From positions 372,001 through 436,000 of the forward strand of contig JAKUHH010000389.1 in NCBI GenBank assembly GCA_022701365.1: a stretch of 64,000 bases of DNA. The letters are read 5' to 3'. Source of the DNA: Mycocentrospora acerina (lineage: Eukaryota; Ascomycota; Dothideomycetes; Pleosporales). Shown here one piece after another: positions 44,312 through 57,844 of this stretch; the first letter of the stretch is position 1, and each line of letters starts with the position of its first letter. Under the pieces are notes generated by a model that worked only from the letters and a program-made list of their open reading frames with translations, did no database searches and was not told the DNA's origin. The position numbers were made by a program, and so were the translations under genes.

Positions 44312-47300
44312 TCAAAGATCAGAACTCTTTGGGTTCACAAGATAAATATCCGGTACCTTGGGAACCTGCGGGCTCTTCTGCAACGCCAACTTGATCGCCT
44401 CTCTTGTCTTTGTCCCATCCTTTGCATCTCCGCCTCCACCCGTCAGTCTCCTGATCCCACTTCGGAACCGACTTTTTGTATCCTGTCCAGTAGGCCTGGC
44501 CACACCTTCAAGATTGAACGATTTTTCCACACCATGCAAACGACCAGTCACCATTTCGTCGTCAGAGAATGACTCCGCATGCTCGTCAAATGCATTCGAA
44601 GATAGCAAGGGCGAGACCCGCTGGACCTGGTTTGGCGCTGAAGGCGAGGTGACGGAGCGGGAATGGAGATTTGGACGCACGGATGTATTGACTGCTAGTG
44701 GTGCGGAGGTGAAGGAGCTGAACGCTCCGGGAGTCATAACACCAGGGTCTCTGGCTGGGGACAGCTTAACATCGGCAATGAATCCGGATTGGAATGAAGT
44801 TAAGCTTGCGTTGCGTGTCAAACTCTTATGCAAAATAGGTGCTGTCTGCTGGTCGTATAGGCTCTCTAGTAAGGGATTGGCGTAGGGGTTGTTTGCATGT
44901 CGGCTAGATGAAGAAAAGTCGGGTAGATCAGTTAGTGTCTCAGCATCATCATCCTCATCGAAGAAATCGTCTAGGCTGTCTAGCTTCATGACCAGCTCAC
45001 CGATGTGACTGTCACCGCGTGTGTCCTCGGATGTCATGGTTGCTGTTCGATAGTCTGATAATGGACTAAAGGGGAACTCTTCCTGGCGGAACTCGACCTT
45101 GGGTGTCTCCGACTCCGGTGCATCAGCGCCTTCGAGGTTGCTACATGTATAGAAGACGGCATGCACGTTGCTTCTTGTCAAGTGCGAGTGGTGGGCAGGC
45201 ATTGGAATTGACCAGCCACTATCATCAGGAATTCCATACAGAGATTGTGTCTTTTCGAATTGCTTCCTGTAGCCTCTGGTTGAGTGAGATCCAGCCATGC
45301 TCATGCGAATAAGCTGTTTCTCTGAAGGCGTTGGCGTGCTGACCAAACTGAGATCGATGACAAAATCGAGGACCCGCAGAGCTTGTGGGCAAAGCTCACT
45401 TTGCAATAGCCGTGAAAGCGGAGAGAATAGATCATGACTTTTGGAAGCTATCTCTGGTCTTTTCATGTCGATTTCAGGAATGAGAACGCAAAGGACGTCC
45501 ATGGTTTTAATCTTCATCCAATCAATCTTGTTGGTAAGGAGACTCAGAAGATACACTAAGCTACCAAACTCGAGGTCGGGAAAGAACGCATTCCGTATAG
45601 CTGCCATTATCTGTGTGAGGAAGTCTTTGTCCATGCGATATCTCTTCGTTGAAAATGCTATCAACGCTTCCGCAAGCGCTGTACACTGGAACTGTTCCTG
45701 GGCAACCTGAGCCAGTATTTCGGCATTTGCTCTGACACTAGACTCGTTTGCGATAGAATCGAATGACCTCAAAAATCTTGGCAAATTTGCGAAGATGGTG
45801 AAAACAAGTCGGCTGTCGTCTCCCACGATGCGGCTTGAAGGTAAGACAACCAGTCTCTCGAGAAGGCGCAAGGATCGATCCAAACATACGCTTGATCGAA
45901 CGCCTTTGTAGGTAAGTTGAGTAAGACCTTCGAATTTGCCTTCCCACTTTTCTGGACAAGTGTCCTCGAGAACTTGTAAAACATCAGGATCACATAGATC
46001 AAGCTTGTCGAGAAACTTGTCTAGCATAAGTAAGCTCTCCATAAATTCGCATTTATGGATCGTATCCAAGCAAGCACAAGTAGTCCAGAAGAGCTGAGGG
46101 TACTGAATGAGGTCTTCGGGTTCTAATGCTTCAATGATTGCCCGTAAAGTGGTCAATATCTCCATGGAAAATGTCTGTATGTCACTCTCTTCATCTGAAA
46201 TGGTATTCGAGAGCCTTGCAAGCATATCAGAGAGCATTTGCTGATCCAGCGAGCTTAGGATGCAACGGAATATCTGGAAAGATCGGCATGCGAGATGTCG
46301 AACAGGACACGACGTAGCCCAGTTTAATGCTACTCGTCCCCAAGCTTCCTTCAGCCCAGGATAGCCGAGCGAAAAGAACTTGAGAACTTCGTTAGCAACA
46401 TACTCCATCGACTCTGGCACTTTAGAGGTGGTGTCCTCGGCATCCTTGCCGTTCTTGTCGTCATAATTCCACACTACCCTGGTATCATGCTGACGGACAT
46501 TTTCAATAAAGTCCTCGATGGATCGTTTGTCGATGCCCGTTGTGTCATCGTCAATTTTCGAGATGACCAATTCGTGTATCAGGTGTACCAGCATCTCTCG
46601 TGCCTGGTCTTGCACTACTGGAGTGTAATGGTCCCAGAGTACTAGAACAACCTGTATCAATAGGGGTAAATGCTCATTTGCAAGCTGTACAGGCGAGACC
46701 ATTAGATCGACAAGCAAGATTAGACAAATCTGTCCCAAGGCAAATCCAGACTAGCAATGTCAGTTCAGCTATACTAAGCAGGAGCACTTGTACTTACTTG
46801 CTTATTGCTACTCGGAAGCAAGGCGTGAAGATCGGCCAAGTATGGGAGATTGATTGCATCTGGTGGAGGAGGTGTCGGCTCACGTTTTTCGCTGACCATG
46901 GATCGCGGGTTGATCTGCAGTAGCAGAAATTCTACGACCTTCAACCCAGCCGGCGTATTGGAAAGATAGACTACAATTTGTTTCGAAAAATCAACATAGT
47001 TTTGTTCTCGCTTATCGAGACAAAGGTTGATGATGAAGTTCAAAATCAGTTGTACGTTTCCGCCATACGGTCCGGTAGCCAAAGCTTGCCAGAGGGCTTG
47101 AATTTCGTTATGCAACGCGTTACCACATCGAACTGTAATTTCGAAGAGATTGACCAGAAGCATGTAAGAGTTTGCAGTGGGCCCTCCGTCAGGGTTGACC
47201 TGCAATTCAACAGTCTGCACCCAAGGCAACATTGCGGCCACCATGTTACGTTGATGGTCAGGTTGTAGCTCCTTGAAGTAGTAGGAAAACTGAGAGAACA

Positions 47301-50300
47301 CCAAGAAAGCGATTTCTGAGTGCTGCTTAGCGAGTCTGCGCGAGGTATCAAACTGGGCAGCCTTGTAGACGGCAATGGTCTTGTCCGATATGGAAATATC
47401 CAGATCTTGTAATTTGGAGTTCTTTTGTTCACGGGTTTCGAGGACTCTGAGCAGCCGTGCCGACTTCATACGTAATGAGCTGTTCTCGTGCCCTAGGGTA
47501 TACAGGCCAGCACTCAAAACCTTCCAGAAAGGAAGTGTGTAGTCTTCACGCTGCGTGAGAACCTGAGTGACGACCTCAAAATAGCTTTCAAGAGCTTTTG
47601 AAGATTTAGAAAGATAGCACATCTCGATGGCGCGATCTAAAAGGTAAGGATGTTCACGGTTGTGGATGATCAGATTTGTCAGAGCTCGACGACCGATCGC
47701 ATGTGTTCGGTCGCTAGGTGTCTCAAAAATGCTGTCAATCCAGGACAACATTCTCCGAACGTCGAATTGAAGAAGGACTTTGCTGTCAGTTGTGATGCTA
47801 ACGGGTCCATCACACAATGCGGCCATGGCACTAAGAGCTGCGGTTCGAAGATCACGCTTCTCAATTTCCATGGCAGCAGTTGCAATGCCTTTGTTGCCCA
47901 TGTCAATCTCACGATCGAGCATGGAACGCCTCATGTTCTCTTCTCGTTGGCGAATTTGGGGCTGATTAGCGGAATAGCCGCACCAATCTTCCATCAGCGT
48001 GAAGGCCGCCTTGCGCGCCTGGAATGGCATCCAGTGCAGAGGATCGTTTGTCCTATTGATACCCTCAAAAAGCATCTCAATAAGGCCACAATAATGCGTG
48101 CGAAGCTTTTGAAACTCCCATTCGTTTTGTATTTCGGCGTCGCTCAGAAAAATCCTCAGCTCCTTTGTGTAATTCAGAAGATTATTCAGGATCCATTCAT
48201 CATCATAGGCCTCGGGTAATTTCAGAAACTGAGAGGTCAGCTTGTAGACGTGGGTGATCTCAGTCCGAAGGTGATCCGTACGTCGATTCCGACGTGGGCT
48301 ACTGAGCGTCCGATTGTGTGTGTTCAAACGCATCTTTGCTTCCTCATTGCACGCAGCGACATGGCCTTGCAGCGATTGAAGCAGGGAACGGTACAGCTTG
48401 ATGTTGATGGACCCTAGACCGATGACAGCAGCATCCCGGATGGCGTTGTTATCTACAGAGAGAAATGGTAAGACTTTGGAGAATAGCTCAATGGCTGTGT
48501 TTAATTTGGCCGAACTTTTTTGAGATGATTTGGAGCTTGTTCGGGAATGTTGAGAAACCTGGCTGTGTGTCGATGCTGCAGTGTTAGCACCTATGTTTGT
48601 CATTGTTGTAAAAGCAAATATTAGATACAGCTTCCATTGCTCAATGACGACCTCTGGAGAAGTAGACGCAAGACGATTGCTGATTTTGCCAACACTAGAC
48701 TCATACGGCGAATTTGGTGCCGCTCGATGACCTTCGGCAAGGGACAGCATCGTTTGATACATTTGATGTAGTCTGGCGCACACGATATCCCTGGTGAGCA
48801 TTATGGCACAAGGACACACCTCGAAGCTTATGCGTATCAAATTAGGGAAAATCTTGAACCAGAGAGTTGAGTCGTAAGGTACGTCGCTGCTGCAAAGCTC
48901 GACCAGCGTGCTCTGCACGTTGCTTTTACGCATCCCACGCTGAAGACGGCTTCGCTCGGCGAGGGACAGTTTTTCGTCGCTGATATCCATAACCCGCTGC
49001 GGACTGCCTTCCATGACACGTATGACCCTTGTATAGGAACCACCTAAAGCCGTATCAAACTCTGTGATCAAACGAAGGACCGTCACAGCATAAGCTCGTA
49101 CACGGCGCGATGGCGAGCACAGGAAGAAGAGACCTTGTGATTCGATCAACTCGACATGATTCCAAATCGACGAAAGATCGAGTTGAGCGGCCCGGCTGTC
49201 ACCCTCATCGTCTGTTGCGTCTAACGCTGCTTTGCGCGTCCTTTGCTTAATTTCTTCAATCCATATCTGGAGCAGTTCCACGTACAGCTTCAACGTGTTT
49301 TCGATATGACCAGCTCCAAGCATACCGCCATCCGACATGGTAGCGTAACGATCATCAAAGTTGAAAATGAACCGAGCGAACCCAATTGTGACTTGCTGGG
49401 CATGCGATTGACGCGCAATCGACTTTAGTGATTGGGCTGAAGATGCTGCGATGTTTCCCTGAACGTGAGCTGTTCCGGTGCAAAGCAAATTAACAAGAGA
49501 ATTAAACGGAATATGTGGAGATAAACAGCGGGGTAGAGCTTGCACAGCAACATGCAGGAGGTCGTAGAAACCCTGACGGGGATCCGTAGAGGGCAGGTGA
49601 TCATCTCGACGGCCAAAGCTAAATGCTTCAGACATGGGTGTTTTTGGCACCTGCAAGGAAAACTTTTCGTCGAGGACTGCTTGGCCGCCAAACGCATTGT
49701 CGCAGATGATTGTGATTTCCCCTAATATCTTACAAAAGCGGACATAGTATTCTTTCGCCACCTCAGCAAATTCAGTAAAGTTGACTGGCCGTGAAAGTCG
49801 CTCCTCTTTGAGTAGTGAGGATTTCATGGGAAGATGCTGTAGGGGACGTGGGCTATGCGGAAGAGCCGGTATCTCCGACGTAATAGTGTTTGGGTCAAAG
49901 TCAAAAGAAACTGGGAATGGCGGCTGCTTCAAATTCTCCAAGTCAGCCATGATGGCGAGGAACGAGCGGATTCCGATGACCATTCGGTCAGGCTCGAGGT
50001 TTTCGACTCGGAGCTCTCTGCCAGATGCGAACATTTCAGAGTTCAAAAGCGGGAAAATAATGGTCTTGAAGCAGAGATCCTGGTACTTGAAGCCAATGAT
50101 GCGGGTAAGTTGAATAAACGGTTCCGCAACAATGGGCTCAGTCGAGAGATATGATCGTCGCCCGGGCTGGAATATCATCCTTATCAAGTCCTCTAGTTTG
50201 CGTACAGCCACATTGGGAGGCTCTGTTCCCTTTCTATATAGGTACGTCCACACTAGCTGGCAAAGGCCTCGAAGAGCAATTGCTCTTGTCACGCGTTCCT

Positions 50301-52492
50301 TCAGTTTGGGTTGAGTAGATAAGGCGATGGCCAACCACTGAGTCAGGAATATCTCTGTTGGGGAGACGCAGAGGATTGCAGTCATGAGCGGGAATGCTTC
50401 CTGCCAATGTTTCGGCTTGCCTAGGAGAATGGAAGTTCTCTGCTTCAGGACATCGACCACAGGCTTCCATTTGGGCGAGTTGATCTCTACCGTCGTTTTT
50501 GATGCAATACGTATCAACAGGTCTCGAAGCACCTGGCAGTAGGCATATTTCATTGGTTGGCCATGGGCGCTTGCGAAGAGCTTTGCCAAGGAGAGCATAA
50601 AGTCGCAGGTCTGGTCCCAGGCATCTTCGGGATACGACTTGACTTTTATATGCCGTAAGGCGCGTATCAGCAGAGCGCCTTTCGCCTCTACATCCCTCGT
50701 GTACTGGCCTTTGATAGCTAAATGGCTGTCCACAATTTTGAGGTCCGCAATGAACCTGTCTTGCACTTGGTTGGGAATCAGACCGCTGAGCACTCCGAGT
50801 AACTGGCTGTACACTGTCCAATTGGCTTGATTAAGAAATGACATCTCCACCATCTCGGGGTCTACTGTATTAAGCTGGCCATAAAAGAGGCCCAGCAGCC
50901 GGTCAGCCATGTCAAAGGTAAGCTTTTCGAGATTGGTCTGGGTGATGATCTCGATGAGTACGCGGCAGAGAATGTAGGTGGAGATGGTTGAGCGCTGCTC
51001 GGCTTGGGTCACCGTCTGTTGCAGGGCAAGCAGCTGCTCCGAGTTGGAGGCAGCGAGTGTTGTCGGGTAGTACTCTGGTTGATGGTGGAGTGACTCGGTG
51101 TGTCGGCGCACAAGCCCAGGACTGGGGACAGCAGGCGGTTGCCGGGCCTTGTAATGTTAGCAGAGCAGAGATGCACAAAGACGAGGACTACGCACGTGAG
51201 ACATCTGGGAGCGTAGTTCCGAGGCCTTTTCGCTCTTTGCCTTGCGCCACAGCATGATGGAGTCTATGAGGGGCTTTGGCTTGTGGCGAGCAATGTGTCC
51301 CAGGGCTGCTATGAGCTGGTCGAAGTTGACGTCGACGCCGGGCCCGCAGATCAGCTCGACCCTCGCCTCGGGCTGGCCGCGGTCCGTCATGCATTGGTTC
51401 ATCTTGAGCTCAGCATGGCTGATGAAGGAGTTGAACAGGTGGTGCAGCGCATACTCGCCCACCGTCTTGAGCTCGTGGGGGTGCTGGGGGTGGCGCGACT
51501 GGGAGCGGTGGTGGTTGTGGCCCTTGCGAGACGATCTGCCGCTGGGTGCCCGCTCAGGCTTGCGGTCGGCGGCGGCGGCAGTAGCAGCAGGAGGGTGGCC
51601 GTTGGCGTTGGCGGCAAAGGCGTCCGCTATGTTGTCCTGTGACATGACGGCTCCATCGAGAGAGGCGCCTCCCGTGCCCGCCGCGGCGATGGCCTGGGGA
51701 CTCAGCGGGCTGGTGGCGGGCGAGTTGACGAAGCTGGTGTTGCGCGAGTGCTGGATGCCATGCACAATGGACGTGTTGCGGTTGTGGGCATACGAGTGCG
51801 AGGCCTTGCGGTGCAGCGCGCTGTCCGGGCTCGAGTTGCTGCTGGTGGCCGTGGCGGGCGTCTGCGATCGGGGCGTGCGGCTCGAGGGGTTCAGGGTGCG
51901 GCCGCGTGTGACGGGCTCGCGGATGGCTGACGAGGGAGGCGGTGCTATGTGGGCTATATGGGCTGTATGGGCGGTATGGGCGGTATGGGCTATATGGTGC
52001 GACTCGTTATTCCCAGCAGCCGCACCCTGTCGAGCGGGTGCGAGTGGGGACGAAGCAGCTGCAGCACAAGTGTGTCAGCCATACATTTATCCATACATGC
52101 ACCCGTCCATCCATCCATCAATCTACAGCTGCACCCATGCACACGCACACAGGCTTCACAGACCCCAGGCTCTCAGGCGGGGGGTGGCACGGCTGGGGCG
52201 CCCACGTCCAGGAAGGCGCTTCGGCACGGCTCCGACCCTGTGTCGCTGGGGTTCGTCGTCACAGGAGGCTAGGTAGCACTTACACATGCCGCTACTCTGC
52301 TGCCGCTCGTCATGAGCGTCGACTGGCACGGGCGGGACTCATCAAGGCAGCCTGCTCGGCGTGGGTGCAGGTGGTGCAGGTGGTGCGGGACACGGGCGCA
52401 TGGCGTGTCTGTCGTCTGCTGCTCGACGACAATGGATGAGGTCGCCTACCATCCTTGCCGCGTTCCTGAATGCTAGCCCCATTCGTGCCCAT
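44312..52492 (-). CDS. FRY/TAO3/Mor2-type cell morphogenesis scaffold
   Basis: Exons 52492..52450, 52058..51196, 51147..46798 and 46750..44312 give about 2,564 residues. The N-terminal core is characteristic: ALHHLFNSFISHAELKMNQC, HIARHKPKPLIDSIMLWRKA and STISTYILCRVLIEII, followed by very long helical (HEAT-like) stretches through exons 3 and 4. Furry-family proteins (yeast Tao3/Pag1, fission yeast Mor2) scaffold the NDR kinase/Mob module (RAM/MOR pathway) that controls polarity and cell separation. The first exon (MGTNGASIQERGKD) is inferred: it is the only ATG-led short frame upstream with a GTAGGC donor whose phase matches the acceptor GCTGCAG at 52059. The region between residue 15 and 120 is disordered and contains a His-Thr/Ile-Ala repeat. 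Exon 2 to 4 are secure; exon 1 is less so. Confidence 0.9.
51949..51998 (-). repeat. In-frame 9-nt tandem repeat in TAO3
   Basis: About five copies of a TATGGGC(G/T)G-like unit (plus strand), encoding alternating HTA and HIA tripeptides in the disordered N-terminus of the TAO3-like protein. Confidence 0.8.
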
Positions 52493-53143
52493 GATCGCCT
52501 TTTGGCGCTGTACCACCACAACGGCCCTGGAGATCCATGGGCGCGCGGAGATTATCTGGCCCCTTGAGCACGTGGTGCCCAGCAGCTGTGTGCCTCTCGC
52601 CTGCCGCCTGCTGCTCCCTCGAGCCCCGTCCTCGACGGCCTGGCAGCACTCGCTGAGCCCTGCATGCACTGGCCTGGCCTGGCACCCTCCAGCCGGCCCT
52701 GGGCGAACTTTTGCCCTAGTGGCCGCATGTCCCGGGCCTGACAGCGCTTCAACACCACCAATGCCCTCGCTGCCTCTGCTGGCTGCCATGTCGAGTCATG
52801 TTGCCCGCGCTCCACGTGCAAAACAAGGTCGTCCTGGTCTGCAACACCAGCCCGCGCCAACACTATCCGCAGCCACGGCCACGGCCACAGCCACAGCCAC
52901 TGCCAACGCCCAAAATAATGCTCGTCGCACGCTCTGCACCACGCGTTTGATAGTCACGCGAAGACATGCTCCATTCGTCCAGTTCCAATATCCTTGCATG
53001 CAACTATGAAACTAATAACAACTTTGCTATCCAATCTCAGCAGCACTCCAAACACAATCCTGCCCCCACTTTTTGCAAACAAGCTCCTCCCTAGCTAATC
53101 TTTTGTTGAACACTCCTCATCGAGCCTTGTCACACCCGCCACC
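52493..53143. other. Upstream region of the TAO3-like gene
   Basis: About 650 bases, GC-rich near 52500-52920 with a GGCCAC/AGCCAC repeat at about 52872-52902, then AT-rich towards the P450 3' end. Presumed promoter and leader. Minus-strand ORFs here (for example 52310-52789) overlap the inferred exon 1 and its intron in the same frame but have no family match outside that exon. Confidence 0.45.
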
Positions 53144-54920
53144 TCACAGCTGCCTAGAATCTTCACCAACGTGAGCGCGAATCCCAGTTCCGCGAAATCC
53201 CATTGTAAACGAGTCCACACGCTCAACGTCCCTTTTCAAGAGTGTTTCGTCCCTCGTGAATTGAAATCGACTCGCCAGAATAGCAAGCGTCAATGTAGTT
53301 TCCGCATATGCAAGGTTGATACCGAGGCACTGCCTCGCACCCTTGGAGAAAGTGACCAAGTATCTCTCCAGCTGCTTAGCGTTGTGCGTAAGCCAACGCT
53401 CGGGTCGGAACATCCTAGCATCAGAGCCCCAGATGTCTTTGTCAAAGTGGACAGTATAAGCCGAAATTCCAACATAAGCCTGTGACCAAAGTTAGCGACT
53501 ACTTTGCATGCTGGAACCTGTGTTGCCTACGCCAGACGGAACCACCTTTCCGTCAACTACCAACGGCTCTATTCCCGCGCCAGTCTTGGGCACCATCCGC
53601 GGAAGTCGCCCGGGGGCAGCCATAGCATAGCGCAATGCCTCTTTTACGCAAGCAGACTATTCCCGTCAGTTCAGTATGCATCAATACATGATTGATAGCT
53701 TACTAGATACGGAAGCTGTTCCATTCTGTTAAGATCGTAATCTCCCTCTTCGTTGATGCCAGCCTCTCTCATTTCTTTTCTTAATGTCTCAAAGACCATG
53801 GGCCTTTTCATCATCTCTTCAAAAGCAACAGCAAGCGTCGTCGCCGTTGTGTCAGAACCTGCGACTAGGATATCCGTCGCTTCTGCTAACAATTCCACAT
53901 TAGTCAAGTCCGACATTTTCTCGAACACAATATCGTGATCGAGGCTCTTGCCCGAGTTTTGCAAGCGCCTGAACCTTCTCACAGTGTCTCCAACAGCACC
54001 CAAGAGGCCTTGATACCTTGCTGCAGGTTTACTGAGCTTCGCTGCCACGGTTGGCGGAAACACGTTGACTATAACTCGGAGGATGGGAAAGAACATGAGA
54101 TCCCAGACCGAATCTAACGCCATGTCGAACGCCTCCAGAAACGGTGCGCTGAAGGTGTTATCATCGGATTTGGTGAGAATGTTGAAGGATTCTCCAAAGG
54201 CTACTTCAGATATGAAGTCGACTGTTAAACACCTACATTAATTTTAGTGTCCGATACGCGGAACATTTTATAACAAGACTCACCTAAACGCAAAGTAGAG
54301 GTTTATTGGTCCTTTGCCTCTAGTCTTCGAGAACCGTTCGCAGAGAATTGAGATCTTTGACAACAGGATGTCTTGCATCGACCGGATAGATGTCTTTGAA
54401 AAGAAGTTGTTCAGCATCTTGCGCCGCTGACGGTGCAAGTCTGCGTCCACCTCAACAAATACTGAATGTGGCGTGTTGAAAGCATTATAGAAATACTCTA
54501 CTTTTGGAAAATTATAACGCTGAGAGTATACGGTATGATACAGCGTAGAATCAGTAATATGAAGCTCATTTGGAGCGATTCGAAGAGCACGTGTGTCTAT
54601 TTTTCACCCGTCAGCAGGAATTTTGTGGAAAGAGATTTTTGTCACAACATACTATACTTTTTGTGTAGCTGCTCGAATCTCTCCTCTGATTGACCGCTTT
54701 TGCTAACGGTGTAAAGCCACCATGTTGAGAGGGCCGCTCGGCGCGGACCAGGAAAGGCTGCTAGTGGATGGAAGTAGAGCAAACAAATAGCCCGAAAGAT
54801 GCTCCAGGCCAATATGGAGGAGGTAAAATAACCCAGCAAGCCAAGTGTGGAATGATTTTCCATGGATAGTTTGGCAGCGGCCTCACGAACCTGTATCACA
54901 GTGTCCATAAACGAAAACAT
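53144..54920 (-). CDS. Cytochrome P450 monooxygenase
   Basis: Exons 54920..54653, 54596..54284, 54232..53704, 53656..53531 and 53479..53144 give 523 residues; all phases agree. A membrane anchor lies near the N-terminus (LLGYFTSSILAWSIFRAICL) before the proline-rich FHPLAAFPGPRR. The I-helix is DILVAGSDTTATT, the ExxR motif is KEALR, the PERF-type motif is FRPERW and the heme loop is FSKGARQCLG with Cys about 463 as the heme ligand. The LRIAPNELHI stretch is typical of fungal class-II P450s in trichothecene-like and aromatic clades, but substrate cannot be told. It is an ER enzyme that needs NADPH-P450 reductase, which starts at 63183. Neighbours on the right include an FAD monooxygenase and a regulator, so a shared pathway is possible. 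Confidence 0.93.
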
Positions 54921-55434
54921 CTTTGTCGAAATTCAAAGTTGTCACGTCACTGGCAAATCAGTTGCAAGCAATATGGGATTTCACGGTGATACTTAGCATC
55001 CCCAGATTTCGGATTAGCGTAGTTATTGCTTAGATCCAGCAGTACACGTATGCCCGACTCCAACTGCCGACGGAGCGTGTCCTGGAGCTCATTGTGAACC
55101 CTAGCATGTCTCCGACGGGGCATTCGGGTATGACGGCGGCCTCGGACACCGTGTTGACAATCGATACTACAAGGTCTAACATCAAGAGTAAATCACAAAT
55201 CGTTAGATACACAGACAAGCGTTGTTCAGCCCCCGCGATCCCCGCACCCGAGAAGAAGCCTTCTTCTCCGCGTTTCGTATGGATGTTCCCCGTCGGTAAC
55301 TAATGTGCGCCACATTATAACATCAACACTCGTAGTCCCCGCGTCCCAAGCTCCGGCTGGAGAACATCTAGTTGTCTTGATTACCATTGTACTAAAATTC
55401 AGCATATTGACCATTCTTGTGTAGAAAAATAATA
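54921..55434. promoter_or_regulatory. Divergent region between P450 and MBL-fold gene
   Basis: 514 bases between two head-to-head starts. It has a TATTGA/ATATTG-rich part just before 55435. No operator recognised. Confidence 0.45.
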
Positions 55435-56577
55435 ATGACTGATACTACAATAGAGTGGTTTGGTCAGTTTCTCACTGCCAAATTGGAGTACTTAAGCTAA
55501 TCTTGGAATGAATACAGGTACAACGACGTACCGGCTTCGCAGCCATGGAATCACAATCTTTCTGGACACATGGCTGGACCGACCATCTATTCTGCCCCAA
55601 TACCTTGCAGTCAAGGACGTAACCGAAGCTGATTACATCTTCATCTCGCACGCCCACTTCGACCATCTTCCTGGAGCCGATCGCATCGCAATCCGAACCG
55701 GTGCCATTGTCGTTGCAAACTGCGAAGCAATCAACTTACTTCGCAAAGCTGGTGTGCCAGAAGAGCAGCTCTTGCCAGTGTCTGGTGGCGAACGTATCCC
55801 CCTCTTCACACGCACCATACGAGATCAGGCCAAGCGCAACAAAGTGCCCACTGCCAAAACATTTCCAGGCCAACCGGTAGCTCCCCACCACTCTCTTGCC
55901 GCACTATCCATCCACATATGGCCTGCTCTACATGCCCTCATGCCAACCCCCCACCCGGAAATAATCGATACAGCAACCGTCTACACCGGCGAAGCCACCC
56001 CCTACGTCTGCTCCGTCGATATAACCCACGGCATGAAGCATGGCCTCTTCCAGCTCGACAAGCTCGTTCCCCCTGAGAAGTTTCACGACGGAATGCGCTC
56101 GTTTCTCGACTACGTCTCCGACCGCACCACAAACGTAATGTCGCACTGCGACGGCGGGCAGCTCATGTTCAACATCCTCATTGGCGAGAGCAGTCTGCTT
56201 TGGAGTGCCCATCTCGGCGCCTACGAAGGCATCATCTCAAAGATGGAACCCAAGCCCAAAGTTGCGATTCTCGGCATTGCGGGACGTGCAAACTTTGATG
56301 GGAGGCCGTTTGATGGGTCTGCTGCGCAGTTTGCCGTCAAGGAGATTCAGTGGCTTGACCAGCCGGAAACGGTGATTTGGTGTATGCATGATGAGGCGTA
56401 CGTTGATCTCATTTGTGTGTGTATATTTGTCAAGGTGTTAGTCGTGCTAACTAGTCAATTAGTTGCTTTGCGCCGTGGAGAATCGACACTACGTGTGCTA
56501 CCGAGAGTGTCGAGAAGGAAACTAGTTCGAAGATTTTGGCGCTGGTGCCGGGGCAACTCACAGTTTTGGATATCTAG
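55435..56577 (+). CDS. Metallo-beta-lactamase-fold hydrolase
   Basis: Exons 55435..55462, 55518..56397 and 56463..56577 give 340 residues. The first exon is 28 nt (MTDTTIEWF). The metal-binding motif HAHFDH is at residues 54-59 (IFISHAHFDHLPGAD); other conserved points are the N-terminal IEWFG(T)TTYRL strand, FLDTWLDRP, and a likely metal His in MKHGLFQL or SHCDGG. The last intron (GTACGT to CAATTAG, with GTGCTAAC) changes the C-terminus from a basic run-on frame to ACFAPWRIDTTCATESVE, which fits the fold better. The layout is that of UlaG/YcbL-like MBL hydrolases, usually acting on esters, lactones or phosphodiesters. Substrate unknown. No targeting signal. It is co-oriented with the monooxygenase downstream and divergent to the P450. 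Confidence 0.87.
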
Positions 56578-57844
56578 TCGTGTGGAGATTGTGTTGACAG
56601 TGTCTGTTTTAATGTATGGCAATGGATAGAGCTCCTATGATTGTGCTTATCTATCTTTGAACTCTACTCTACACGAATTCACAAATGATTTCTACCTGTG
56701 ATTGGCGCGTAGAGTATATCAATCTACTAGCCTTACAGCTAGAGATCAATTGGTTTTTGGCTGTGACAGTGATGAACATTGATTACATTTTTTATAAAGC
56801 CACCTTTCTTTCCTTGCGCTTCTCCCCTAAGTCCAACCCCAAAGACCAACTAGATCAGACTACTGTGGCGATGAGGTATATCATGTAATTCCATAGCTTA
56901 GTCCGTCCTCATGCCCCACGGGAGGCTCCATCAAGGACGTTAAACCAATCCAATCAACCAATCAATAAATCAATTGCGCTTCTCCCAAAACAAAAAGACG
57001 CTTTGCCTGTTACTTAAATATGAATATATATGCGCTCTTCTATAGCCTTTCACTTGAAGAGCAAATCCACCATGTACTATAAACATCCCACGTAAAACAC
57101 CCCTAATTCGTAGGGCGCTCACCCCACTATGCCACTCATGCACCACAATTGTAGAAAAAATAATTTTAAAAAAAAAGGAAGCTAGCTAAATTTTCAAGAA
57201 TTTGTCCACCAAATGTGTAGCAGAGCCTGGTTAGCTTGTCCAAGCTGAGGATGTGTACAGTTCCATTTCATAATCTACCAGATTGTAGATCAGAGCACCT
57301 TTTTTGGCATGCATGGCACAGTGGGATGGATACCTAGAGCCGTGTTCCTGAACAAAAAAAAAACTACGCATGGCCATTTGAGAAATCCCGCATCCGTCAT
57401 GACGAGATGCATCTCAAATCTACCGTTGAAATAGCTCACATTGTAATTGCATGCTAGGAGTATTCGGCAGGTGCACAGTGCAGGGACGTCGGGACCCTGC
57501 GGGGCGATGATGGCGGACACCGACGGGGCGGGGTTGTGGGACCTATCAACTCCAAGGTCGAGCTCCCTTACCTGTTTCTCCATTGCGGAGAAGGATGACT
57601 TCCCGCACAGAGCGGTCGTATTATGTCGTCTTTGTTAATGTCGAACTGCGTGCGCGTACCATCTTGATGTGTATATAACTATTCGTTCATTTGCAAGGAG
57701 GTACCGATGTCTTTTTTTATTTGGTGATTCAAACTTTGCGGCAACAACAATAACGGGCATCTTTGTCACCTAATCCACTTTTTTTTATATAATTTTTACA
57801 TTATTATTATTGTTGATACTATTTCCCATAGACAACCAGACGGC
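56578..57844. other. Intergenic region between MBL-fold and monooxygenase genes
   Basis: About 1.3 kb, AT-rich at both ends with a GC-richer island at about 57480-57620. A 97-codon minus-strand ORF with an ATG (57583-57290) has four Cys but no motif; I do not call it. The last 150 bases are the monooxygenase promoter. Confidence 0.45.

Noticed and set aside
51242..52439. Plus-strand ORFs of 344 and 165 codons opposite TAO3
   Set aside because: Antisense shadows; the minus strand encodes the conserved Furry N-terminus.
57290..57583. 97-codon minus-strand ORF with four Cys
   Set aside because: ATG-led but no motif, no spacing pattern, and no splice or neighbour support.
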